64,000 nt of DNA from NCBI RefSeq assembly GCF_003858635.1, contig NZ_RQJO01000009.1:558001-622000 (forward strand). Direction: 5' to 3'. Shown in pieces: positions 43,415 to 50,904 of the stretch (within the stretch, counting starts at the first letter, position 1; each line of letters starts with the position of its first letter). Both the position numbers and the translations under genes were made by a program. The notes beneath the pieces were generated by a model that was given only the letters and a program-made list of their open reading frames with translations, did not search any database and was not told the origin of the DNA. This stretch comes from Larkinella rosea. Lineage in GTDB: Bacteria; Bacteroidota; Bacteroidia; Cytophagales; Spirosomataceae.

Positions 43415-44545
43415 ATGAAAAAGATACGATACATCATTCTGCTGATGAGTCTGACGCTGTTCAGCCCGGCATTTGCGCAGTTGTCGAAATGGCAATCGGG
43501 CTTGGTGATCGACGAATTTGTGGTCGAGAAACCGCCTTTCCCGGAAAGCCACGCGGCCACGATGGTCGAAACGCCGAGCGGTTTGGTGTCGGCCTGGTTC
43601 GGCGGAACCAAAGAGCGAAATCCGGATGTGTGCATTTGGGTGAGTCGGCAGGAGAATGGAAAGTGGTCGGCTCCGCAGAATGTCGCCAATGGCATTGTCA
43701 GCGAAACGCTCCGCTATGCCACCTGGAATCCGGTTTTGTACCAGATTCCGAAGGGCGACCTGCTGCTGTTCTACAAAATTGGCCCCAGCCCGTCTAAATG
43801 GCAGGGCTGGCTGAAGCGGTCGTCCGATGGCGGCCGCACCTGGTCGGCGGCTCAGTCGTTGCCCGAAGGCTACATTGGGCCGGTGAAGAACAAACCGGTT
43901 TTGCTCGCCAACGGCAACCTGTTCTGTCCGTCGAGCACCGAAGGCGACGGCTGGAAACTGCACTTTGAAGTCACGTCAGATTTTGGCAAAACCTGGCGGA
44001 AAGTCGGCCCGATCAGCGATGGTAAATCGTTGAATGCCATTCAGCCCAGCCTCTTGTTGTACGGAAACGGGAAACTCCAGATTCTGGCGCGCAGTAAAGA
44101 CCGCGCTATCCTCGAATCGTGGTCGAACGATAACGGGGAAACCTGGTCGCCATTGGCCAAAACCGGTTTGCCCAACAACAATTCGGGAACCGATGCCGTC
44201 ACGCTGAAAGACGGTCGGCAGGTGCTGGTGTATAACCACGTGTTGCCGCCGGGCGATCTGGTGAAAGGGCCGCGCACTCCGCTGAATCTGGCGGTTTCAA
44301 AAGATGGTAAAAACTGGTTGGCTGCGGTCATCCTGGAAGATTCGCCGATCAGTCAGTATTCGTACCCGTCGGTGATTCAGACGAGCGATAGCCTGATTCA
44401 CGTGATTTATACCTGGCGTCGGCAGAAAATCAAACATGCGGTTATTGATCCCGCCAAACTAAAGCTAAAACCCATCGAAAACGGCGTCTGGCCCGCGCTG
44501 GAGGGGTACGAAGCGCCCGTTGCGAAGGAAAGTGCGAAAGAGTAG
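43415..44545 (+). CDS. Sialidase-like (BNR_2) six-bladed beta-propeller hydrolase
   Basis: A 376-residue secreted protein with signal peptide MKKIRYIILLMSLTLFSPAFAQ. It carries a series of Asp boxes: SSDGGRTWSAA, TSDFGKTWRKV, SNDNGETWSPL and SKDGKNWLAA, plus the BNR_2 opening FPESHAATMVETPSGLVSAWFGGTKE. The FRIP arginine motif of true exo-sialidases is not seen, so sialic acid is not the likely target. Members of the sialidase fold also cleave other 3-deoxy-ulosonic acids such as Kdo, Kdn and Dha, which are pectin or lipopolysaccharide sugars. Its place between a pectin-type propeller and an aldolase of the sialate-lyase superfamily favours such a substrate; this is an inference. Confidence 0.75.
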   Translation: MKKIRYIILLMSLTLFSPAFAQLSKWQSGLVIDEFVVEKPPFPESHAATMVETPSGLVSAWFGGTKERNPDVCIWVSRQENGKWSAPQNVANGIVSETLRYATWNPVLYQIPKGDLLLFYKIGPSPSKWQGWLKRSSDGGRTWSAAQSLPEGYIGPVKNKPVLLANGNLFCPSSTEGDGWKLHFEVTSDFGKTWRKVGPISDGKSLNAIQPSLLLYGNGKLQILARSKDRAILESWSNDNGETWSPLAKTGLPNNNSGTDAVTLKDGRQVLVYNHVLPPGDLVKGPRTPLNLAVSKDGKNWLAAVILEDSPISQYSYPSVIQTSDSLIHVIYTWRRQKIKHAVIDPAKLKLKPIENGVWPALEGYEAPVAKESAKE

Positions 44546-44558
44546 GAAAAGCGAGAGA

Positions 44559-45707
44559 ATGACACAGGAGTTAACGATACATTTCCCCGGAAAGCTGGTC
44601 TTTGGCAGAGGTTCGCTGCGCAATTTGGCTGCGGAAGTGATGCAAGGATCACCCGAAAACGTGTTGCTGGTCACGATTGAGCCGCTTCTGAAATCTCTGA
44701 AAAATCTGATTGATGAGCTGGAAACCAGGCAAATCACCGTTCAGGTCGACACGAGCATTGTGCAGGAACCGTCTTTTGCGGATTTTGAAAATCTGATGAA
44801 AACCGTCAAGCCGTTCAATCCCGGTGTGGTGGTGGGAATTGGTGGCGGAAGCGTGCTGGATGTCGCCAAGCTGGTCGCTGCTCAACTGGAAAATAGCCAG
44901 ACTTTGCCGGAAATGGTGGGCATCGGAAATCTGAGTGGGCGACGCAAAAAACTGATCTGCGTTCCGGCCACATCGGGAACGGGTAGCGAGGTTTCGCCCA
45001 ACGCCATTCTGGTGGATGAGGCTGATAATCAGAAGAAAGGCATCATCAGCCCGTTTCTGGTGCCGGACGTCGTTTACGTCGATCCGCTGCTGACGCTCAG
45101 CGTGCCGTCGGCCATAACCGCAGCTACCGGAATTGATGCGCTCACGCATTGTCTGGAAGCCTATACGAACAAGTTTGCGCAGCCTTTCATCGACATCTAC
45201 GCGTTTGAGGGCATGCGGTTGATTGCCGCCAACATCGTTCAGGCGGTGCGGAACGGCGCGGACGAAGAAGCCCGGACGCAGGTAGCCATGGGGAGTTTGC
45301 TGGGCGGTTTTTGCCTGGGGCCGGTGAATACCGCGGGCGTTCACGCGCTTTCGTATCCGCTGGGCAGCCAGTTTCACCTGGCCCACGGTCTTTCCAATGC
45401 GCTGTTGTTGCCGTATGTCATGGCGTTTAACGCTTCGGCGGCCGTAGGGCGGTATGCGCAGGTGGCGCTTGCGCTGGGTTGCGAACGCGGACGTGATGAC
45501 GCCGAAACGGCCGCAAAAGGTATTCAGAAGATAAAAGAGTTGATTCGGGACTGCGGGATTCCGGCGCGGTTGCGCGAGGTCGGAATTCCGAAAGAAACCA
45601 TTCCTCAGTTAGCGGATGATGCGCTGAAAATCACTCGATTACTAAAAAATAATCCGCGTGAAATGACCTTTGCGGATGCGATTGCCATTTATACAGCCGC
45701 TTATTAG
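44559..45707 (+). CDS. Iron-containing alcohol dehydrogenase (FucO-like)
   Basis: A 382-residue cytoplasmic enzyme; the ATG 13 bases after the previous stop gives the family-standard start MTQELTIHFPGKLVFGRGS. NAD-binding GGGSVLDVAK lies at 95-104, 'PATSGTGSEVSPNAIL' at 136-151, and the metal ligands are D193, H197, H262 and H276, close to D196, H200, H263 and H277 of E. coli lactaldehyde reductase FucO. Group III alcohol dehydrogenases reduce aldehydes with NAD(P)H. In this operon the likely substrate is the four-carbon aldehyde acid made by the aldolase encoded two bases downstream, giving a tetronate that the kinase and dehydrogenase genes further on would handle. Substrate is inferred from context. 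Confidence 0.9.
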   Translation: MTQELTIHFPGKLVFGRGSLRNLAAEVMQGSPENVLLVTIEPLLKSLKNLIDELETRQITVQVDTSIVQEPSFADFENLMKTVKPFNPGVVVGIGGGSVLDVAKLVAAQLENSQTLPEMVGIGNLSGRRKKLICVPATSGTGSEVSPNAILVDEADNQKKGIISPFLVPDVVYVDPLLTLSVPSAITAATGIDALTHCLEAYTNKFAQPFIDIYAFEGMRLIAANIVQAVRNGADEEARTQVAMGSLLGGFCLGPVNTAGVHALSYPLGSQFHLAHGLSNALLLPYVMAFNASAAVGRYAQVALALGCERGRDDAETAAKGIQKIKELIRDCGIPARLREVGIPKETIPQLADDALKITRLLKNNPREMTFADAIAIYTAAY

Positions 45708-45709
45708 CT

Positions 45710-46630
45710 ATGAGTATGAACAAGAAATACCGGGGCGTTGTGGTTCCGCTGGTGACCCCCCTGACGGACACGTTTCGGCTGGATGAAGCGGCTGTGGAAC
45801 GCATCGTGGCCAATCTGCAGGCCAACGAAGCGATGCCGTTTGTACTGGGAACAACGGGCGAAGCAACGTCCTTGCCGCTATCGGTCAAGAAGGCTTACGT
45901 AAAAAAAGCCGCACGACTGAAAACGGGCGATACGGTTTTGTACGCGGGTATTTCGTCCAACTGCCTGGAAGAATCGGTCGATTTTGCGAATTACTGTTTC
46001 GACCTGGGCGTCGATGCGGTGGCGGCTACGCTGCCCTGCTATTATACCTTATCGGAAAGCCAGATGAAGCGGTATTTCGAGCAGTTGGCTGACCGGTTAA
46101 ACGGCCCTCTGATTATGTATAACATCCTGGCCACCACGCGAATGTCGATTCCGGTGGCGGTGATCGACGACCTGAGTTACCACCCGACCATTGTCGGCAT
46201 CAAAGACTCCGAGCGCAACGCCGACCGCCTGACCGAATCCCTAAATCTGTGGGCCAACCGCCCCGATTTCAGCCATTTTATGGGCTGGGCGGCCCGGTCG
46301 GCCCATGCATTGCTGGCCGGGAGTGACGGGCTGGTGCCCAGTACGGGGAACCTGATTCCGGTTATTTACCGTGACATGCTGAAAGCCGTCGAGGAGGGCG
46401 ATTCGGAAAAAGCATTTTACCACCAGAACCAGTCGGATGTGTTCGGCCATCTTTATCAGGGTGGTCGCACGCTGGGCGAGTCGTTGTGGGCGCTGAAAGT
46501 GCTGATGCAGGAATACGGTTTTTGCGGCACGACCGTCATGCCGCCTTTGCAGGCCCTTTCCGAATCCGAAGAAACCCAGTTAAAAACCGCCTTGGCGGAG
46601 GTATTGGTGAAGGAAGAAATACAGATGTGA
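45710..46630 (+). CDS. DapA/NAL-family 2-keto-3-deoxy-acid aldolase
   Basis: A 306-residue TIM-barrel class I aldolase. GTTGEATS at 47-54, Y137 in 'LIMYNILATTR' and the Schiff-base lysine K165 in IVGIKDSERN align with GTTGES, Y133 and K161 of E. coli DapA. The arginine that binds aspartate semialdehyde in DapA (five residues after Tyr) is T142 here, while R144 replaces the usual Gly, so it is not a lysine-biosynthesis enzyme. Sub-families with such changes split 2-keto-3-deoxy acids into pyruvate and an aldehyde. Start lies two bases after the dehydrogenase stop. With the neighbouring tetronate kinase and decarboxylating dehydrogenase, a seven-carbon deoxy-ulosaric acid such as Dha is the best-fitting substrate (inferred). 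Confidence 0.88.
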   Translation: MSMNKKYRGVVVPLVTPLTDTFRLDEAAVERIVANLQANEAMPFVLGTTGEATSLPLSVKKAYVKKAARLKTGDTVLYAGISSNCLEESVDFANYCFDLGVDAVAATLPCYYTLSESQMKRYFEQLADRLNGPLIMYNILATTRMSIPVAVIDDLSYHPTIVGIKDSERNADRLTESLNLWANRPDFSHFMGWAARSAHALLAGSDGLVPSTGNLIPVIYRDMLKAVEEGDSEKAFYHQNQSDVFGHLYQGGRTLGESLWALKVLMQEYGFCGTTVMPPLQALSESEETQLKTALAEVLVKEEIQM

Positions 46631-46741
46631 TAACGTACCCACGGACTAAAATCCGTGAGATTTTAGAATAGTTAAGAATCTAAATGTGCTCAAAAAACAC
46701 GGACTAAACGGGGTCGCCCGGCGGTCCGTGGGCACGTTATC
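46629..46741. repeat. Imperfect palindromic intergenic element (two-hairpin type)
   Basis: GATAACGTACCCACGGAC (46629-46646) and its complement at 46724-46741 form an 18-bp stem with one mismatch and a 77-base spacer. Inside, CACGGA/TCCGTG (46640-46645 and 46652-46657) and CACGGAC (46698-46704) offer alternative hairpins. It lies inside an operon between the aldolase and pdxA2-type genes, in the only sizeable gap. Confidence 0.6.
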
Positions 46742-46756
46742 CGTAAACGTTTGATT

Positions 46757-47812
46757 ATGAAGATGAATTATAAACCAATCGTCGGAATCACGATGGGAGA
46801 TCCGGCGAGTATCGGTCCCGAGATTGCGGTGAAAGCCCTGCTGAATCCGGCGATTTACGAACTGTGCAACCCGATTCTGGTGGGCGATGCGGGGGTTTTT
46901 GCAGATATTTCTAAGCGGCTGAAACTGGATGCGGTTTTTAATGTCGTCACGTCGGTGCCGGATGCTCAATTTCAGTTGGGAACCATCGATGTATACGATC
47001 TGGCTAATGTGGATCTGGCAACGCTGAAATTCGGCGAAATCTCGGCGATGGCGGGGGAAGCTGCGTTTGCTTCGGTAAAAACCGTCATCGATCTGGCGCT
47101 GGCCGACGAAATTGACGCGACCGTGACCGGCCCGATCAACAAAAAATCGATCAACGAAGCCGGGCATCATTTTGCGGGACATACCGAAATTTACGCGCAG
47201 TTTACGAATACGAAGAAATACGGCATGTTGCTGGTCGAAGACCGGATGAAAGTCATTCACGTTTCGACACACGTTTCGCTTCGGCAAGCCTGCGATCTGG
47301 TCAAAAAAGACCGGATTTTGGAAGTGATCGAGTTATTACACAACGGTCTGATTTCGTTGGGCGAAACCAACCTGAAAATCGGTGTGGCGGGATTGAATCC
47401 CCACGCGGGCGACTCGGGTTTGTTCGGAACGGAAGATGACGAGGAAATTCGCCCGGCGGTGGAAGAAGCCCGGCGACGCGGTTTTGACGCGGACGGCCCG
47501 GTTCCGGCCGATACGCTGTTTTCCAAAGCCGCTACCGGTTATTACGGGGGCGTGGTCGCGATGTACCACGATCAGGGCCACATTCCGTTCAAGCTGACCG
47601 GTTTCAAATGGAACGCCGAGAAGAAGCAGATGGACAGCGTCAAAGGCGTGAACATCACGATGGGACTGCCGATCATCCGGACGTCGGTCGACCACGGAAC
47701 GGCGTTTGAAATTGCCGGAAAAGGTGTCGCCAGCGCGGATGCCATGCTTCTGGCGATTGAATCGGCGGTGCAACTGGCAAAAAACCGGCGGAAAAACCTG
47801 CAACCAGCGTAA
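46757..47812 (+). CDS. PdxA2-type 4-phospho-tetronate dehydrogenase (decarboxylating)
   Basis: A 351-residue enzyme of the PdxA family with all landmarks: GDPASIGPE at 14-22, VTGPINKKSI, the metal-site His residues in HHFAGHTEIYAQ, 'GLNPHAGDSGLFGTEDDEE', YHDQGHIPFK and VDHGTAFEIAGKG. The biosynthetic PdxA1 oxidises 4-phospho-threonine for vitamin B6. The PdxA2 branch instead oxidises 4-phospho-D-threonate or -erythronate, with loss of CO2, to dihydroxyacetone phosphate, and is encoded next to a DUF1537 kinase, as here with one base between the genes. I therefore call PdxA2. The start is the ATG after an in-frame TTG; MKMNYKPIVGITMGD is family-like. Confidence 0.9.
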   Translation: MKMNYKPIVGITMGDPASIGPEIAVKALLNPAIYELCNPILVGDAGVFADISKRLKLDAVFNVVTSVPDAQFQLGTIDVYDLANVDLATLKFGEISAMAGEAAFASVKTVIDLALADEIDATVTGPINKKSINEAGHHFAGHTEIYAQFTNTKKYGMLLVEDRMKVIHVSTHVSLRQACDLVKKDRILEVIELLHNGLISLGETNLKIGVAGLNPHAGDSGLFGTEDDEEIRPAVEEARRRGFDADGPVPADTLFSKAATGYYGGVVAMYHDQGHIPFKLTGFKWNAEKKQMDSVKGVNITMGLPIIRTSVDHGTAFEIAGKGVASADAMLLAIESAVQLAKNRRKNLQPA

Positions 47813-47813
47813 G

Positions 47814-48950
47814 ATGATAGCGGTCATTGCCGACGATTTTACGGGCGCGGCGGAACTGGGCGGAATCGGATTGTCGTTCGGGCTTGAGGTTGAAATGGCC
47901 ATGTCGGTTGATTCGCGATCAACGGCGGATTTGCTGGTCGTTGCCACCGATACGCGCTCGGTTTCGGAGGAGGTTGCTGTTCAGAAAGTAACCGAAATCA
48001 GCGAAGCTTTGGCCCAACTAAAACCACAACTGATCTACAAAAAGATCGATTCCGTGTTGCGGGGGCATGTTGTGGCGGAAACGCTGGCGCAGTTACAGGT
48101 TTTGGATATGCCAAAAGCCCTGCTGATTCCGGCCAATCCGGCGCTCGGACGAACGCTGGTCAACGGACAGTATTTCGTCAACGGCAAACCAATTCACCAG
48201 ACGCATTTTGCCAACGATCCAGAGTTTCCGGTCACGGAATCGGACGTCCTAATGCGGTTTCAGGATAAATCCGATGCGGTTTTTGTTCGTACGCAATCGG
48301 AGCAATTACCAGACGACGGAATCGTTATTGGCGAAGTTGAAAAACCGGCGGATTTGGTTATGTGGGTAAATCGGGTGGACCAACGGACTTTAGTGGGGGG
48401 CGGGTCAGGGTTTTTTAGTGCGGTACTGGCGTCTCAGTTCATGCCAAAAACCGGTCTGGCAAAACCGGTACGCTGGGGCAAACGCTGGCTTTACGTATGC
48501 GGAAGTGCGTTTGGCGAACCTGTTGAGCTGGTGAAAAAAGCGGCAAGTACAGGCTATTCAGTGTATTACCTACCCGAACAGCTTGCTGATTTTGACGATC
48601 AAGACTGGGTTGACTGGGTGACCGACCTGGGAACGAGTCTGCAGCAATCGAAACCGGTGTTGCTGGCCATTGACCCGATTCGGGCCCAGCGTTCGGACGC
48701 ATTGCAACTGCGAACGGCGATGGGTCAAGCCGTCAAGGCGGTTTTTGGAAAGATTTTGGTTCACGAACTGGTCATCGAAGGCGGCTCCACGGCCTCGGCG
48801 GTGTTGCAGGAAATCGGGATTACCAGACTGATTCCCACGGAGGAACTGGCAACCGGCGTTGTCCGGAGTATTGCCATCGGAAAAGTAGATTTGCATGTTA
48901 CCGTAAAACCGGGAAGCTATCGCTGGCCAACGGGATTATGGCCATTTTGA
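47814..48950 (+). CDS. Four-carbon acid sugar kinase (DUF1537; D-threonate/erythronate kinase type)
   Basis: A 378-residue kinase; the ATG one base after the previous stop gives the standard opening MIAVIADDFTGAAE with D7-D8. YKKIDSVLRGH is the second N-terminal motif, and the C-terminal nucleotide-binding domain has EGGSTASAVLQEIG. DUF1537 kinases phosphorylate four-carbon acid sugars such as D-threonate, D-erythronate or 3-oxo-tetronate at C4; the PdxA2 partner upstream selects the D-threonate or D-erythronate version rather than the 3-oxo-tetronate one, which works with an aldolase of another family. The product would go directly to the upstream dehydrogenase. The protein is slightly shorter than typical members but complete at both motifs. 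Confidence 0.88.
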   Translation: MIAVIADDFTGAAELGGIGLSFGLEVEMAMSVDSRSTADLLVVATDTRSVSEEVAVQKVTEISEALAQLKPQLIYKKIDSVLRGHVVAETLAQLQVLDMPKALLIPANPALGRTLVNGQYFVNGKPIHQTHFANDPEFPVTESDVLMRFQDKSDAVFVRTQSEQLPDDGIVIGEVEKPADLVMWVNRVDQRTLVGGGSGFFSAVLASQFMPKTGLAKPVRWGKRWLYVCGSAFGEPVELVKKAASTGYSVYYLPEQLADFDDQDWVDWVTDLGTSLQQSKPVLLAIDPIRAQRSDALQLRTAMGQAVKAVFGKILVHELVIEGGSTASAVLQEIGITRLIPTEELATGVVRSIAIGKVDLHVTVKPGSYRWPTGLWPF

Positions 48951-48966
48951 TTAATTCCTGAACCGA

Positions 48967-50604
48967 ATGCAGAACCCTGGCCTGAGCGTAATCGATTACC
49001 TGATTATCGGTATCGTATTGGTAGTCAACCTCTATTTTGGATTACGATACGCCCGAAACCAGCGGACGACGGAAACGTATTTTGCCGCCAAAGGCCGGGT
49101 TCCGGCCTGGGCCATCGGTATGTCCTTGCTGGCAACCCTGATCAGCAGCGTGACGTTTCTGGGCTACCCGAGTGAAGGCTACTCGTCGAACTGGATTTTG
49201 CTGGTTCAGGGGCTGATGGTGCCGGTTGTGTTGCTGGGGACCATCTGGTTTATCGTGCCGCTCTACCGCAAGGTCATCGGCCTCAGTACCTACGAGTACT
49301 TCGAAAAACGCTTTGGTTCGCTGGCCCGGTATTACAGTTCCATTGCCTTCGTTCTCAGGCAGTTCTCCTCGATGGGAACGGTTTTTTTTCTATTGTCCGT
49401 TGCGCTGACCAACATGACCGGTGCCGACACGTTTTACATCATTCTGATCGTCGGACTGATCATCATTACCGTCAATTTGCTGGGCGGGATCGAAGCCGTC
49501 ATCTGGCTGGATGTGTTTCAGGGATTTATGCTGTTTGCCAGCGGAATTCTGTGTCTGGCGGTTATTCTTTTCTCCGTGAACGGCGGTTTTTCGGAAGTGA
49601 TCGAGGTGGCTGCCGCGAATAACCGGACCGGTTTTGGCCCGTACAATCTGGATTTTACGCAACTGACGTTCGTCGTGATGGTCATCAACGGCATGTTCTA
49701 CGCCATCCAGAAATACGGCACCGACCAGACCGTCGTGCAACGCTACCTGACCGCCAAAACCGATAAAGCCGCCATCAAAGCTTCCATTCTGGGTATTTCG
49801 CTGACGGTGCCGGTCTGGGCGTTGTTCATGTTCATCGGCACTGCCCTCTTTGTCTATTACCGGCAACAACCGCTGCCTGCCGGTCTGCGGCCCGATGCGG
49901 TTTTTCCGTATTTCATCATGACCAAATTCCCGACGGGCGTCGTTGGGTTCATTCTGGCCGCCATGATTTCGGCGGCTATTTGCAGCCTGAGCGCCGACCT
50001 CAACTCGCTGGCGGCTGTCGGGCTGGAAGATTTCTATAAAAAGTGGCGCCCCGCCCGCACCGATCAGGAATACCTGGCGGTCAGTAAAACGATCGTCGTT
50101 TTTTCGGGTTTGATCGCCATTTTGATCGGAGCCATTTATTTACGGGCTGGGAATGAGGGTGTTCTGGGCATTGTATTCACGTTGTACGCCATTTTTTCGG
50201 GCGGTATTGTCGGCATTTTCCTATTGGGGATTTTTAGCGCGCGCGCCAATCGGCAGGGCGTTAACATCGCCATCGTAGTGTGCATTTTGTTTACGGCCTA
50301 CGCATTTCTGACTTCCACGAAAATCGGTTACGGCGCCGACCAGAAACTGTTGCTCGATCTCGGCCCTTACAACTTTACGCATCACAAGCTGATGCTCGGC
50401 GTGTATAGCCACCTGGTCGTCATTGGTGTCGGTTACGTTGCCAGCCTGTTTTTTCCGAAACCAACGCTGGATAGAAATCTGCTGTATAGCGGCTGGCGGA
50501 ATGGTACAGCGGGTCAGGTAACGGAAAGGGAGACTGGAGAAACGGATTCTTTTTCAAGCTTTGGAATGCAGGACCAGATGAAAGCAGGTAATTATAAAGT
50601 TTGA
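48967..50604 (+). CDS. Sodium/solute symporter (SSS family)
   Basis: A 545-residue inner-membrane carrier with about 13-14 transmembrane helices. The N-terminus 'LSVIDYLIIGIVLVVNLYFG', the segment TETYFAAKGRVPAWAIGMSLLA, 'AIQKYGTDQTVVQRYLTAKT' and GFILAAMISAAICSLSADLNSLAAVGLEDFY are typical of the SSS family, which includes carriers for sialic acid, glucose and other sugars and acids. Coming 16 bases after the kinase gene and last in the catabolic run, it most likely brings the freed sugar acid from periplasm to cytoplasm by sodium symport. Only the family and not the solute is readable from sequence. Confidence 0.92.
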   Translation: MQNPGLSVIDYLIIGIVLVVNLYFGLRYARNQRTTETYFAAKGRVPAWAIGMSLLATLISSVTFLGYPSEGYSSNWILLVQGLMVPVVLLGTIWFIVPLYRKVIGLSTYEYFEKRFGSLARYYSSIAFVLRQFSSMGTVFFLLSVALTNMTGADTFYIILIVGLIIITVNLLGGIEAVIWLDVFQGFMLFASGILCLAVILFSVNGGFSEVIEVAAANNRTGFGPYNLDFTQLTFVVMVINGMFYAIQKYGTDQTVVQRYLTAKTDKAAIKASILGISLTVPVWALFMFIGTALFVYYRQQPLPAGLRPDAVFPYFIMTKFPTGVVGFILAAMISAAICSLSADLNSLAAVGLEDFYKKWRPARTDQEYLAVSKTIVVFSGLIAILIGAIYLRAGNEGVLGIVFTLYAIFSGGIVGIFLLGIFSARANRQGVNIAIVVCILFTAYAFLTSTKIGYGADQKLLLDLGPYNFTHHKLMLGVYSHLVVIGVGYVASLFFPKPTLDRNLLYSGWRNGTAGQVTERETGETDSFSSFGMQDQMKAGNYKV

Positions 50605-50904
50605 TTTATTTCTCTGGTTTGCAATAGTTTATTGTATTACTCAATGTGGTGGACAATTTTAATTAGTTGCAATTGCCTGTTTTATAGTGTGTTAATGCAG
50701 TTAGCGATAGTTTGATTCTTGAAAAATCTAAAATAATAGCCCACGGTTTGAACCGTGGGAAAAAATGGAAATGTAACCGCGTCACCGGAACCGTTTTAAC
50801 GGTTTCAAAGCCTCAAAACCGTTAAAACGGTTGTAAAAACCAATTTTTCGATCTGCTTTTCCCACGGTTAAAACCGTGGGCTGATGTTTAAAATCTAAAT
50901 CTCA
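50605..50904. other. 300-base gap carrying a nested palindromic element
   Basis: No gene. The first 130 bases are AT-rich without clear hairpins; the remainder is taken by the nested repeat at 50738-50882, directly before the GH127 start. Confidence 0.6.
50738..50882. repeat. Nested four-hairpin palindromic element
   Basis: Outer arms AGCCCACGGTTT (50738-50749) and AAACCGTGGGCT (50871-50882) are complementary. Each also makes its own hairpin (CCCACGGTT/AACCGTGGG at 50740-50759 and 50861-50880). Inner arms 50789-50805 and 50816-50832 pair over 17 bases, and each half is again a palindrome (AACCGTT/AACGGTT). The whole can fold as one long stem or as four small hairpins. Confidence 0.75.

Noticed and set aside
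43415-44545. True exo-sialidase of GH33
   Set aside because: Asp boxes are present but the FRIP arginine motif is not seen, and no sialic-acid genes such as N-acetylmannosamine epimerase or kinase are nearby.
45710-46630. Aldolase as DapA of lysine biosynthesis
   Set aside because: Key arginine for aspartate semialdehyde is replaced and the gene lies in a sugar-acid catabolic operon.
46629-46741. Terminal inverted repeats of an insertion sequence
   Set aside because: Only 77 bases lie between the arms and no transposase or target-site duplication is visible; kept as a palindromic element instead.
46757-47812. PdxA of vitamin B6 biosynthesis
   Set aside because: One-base spacing to a DUF1537 kinase and the operon context point to the catabolic PdxA2 branch, although motifs alone do not exclude PdxA1.
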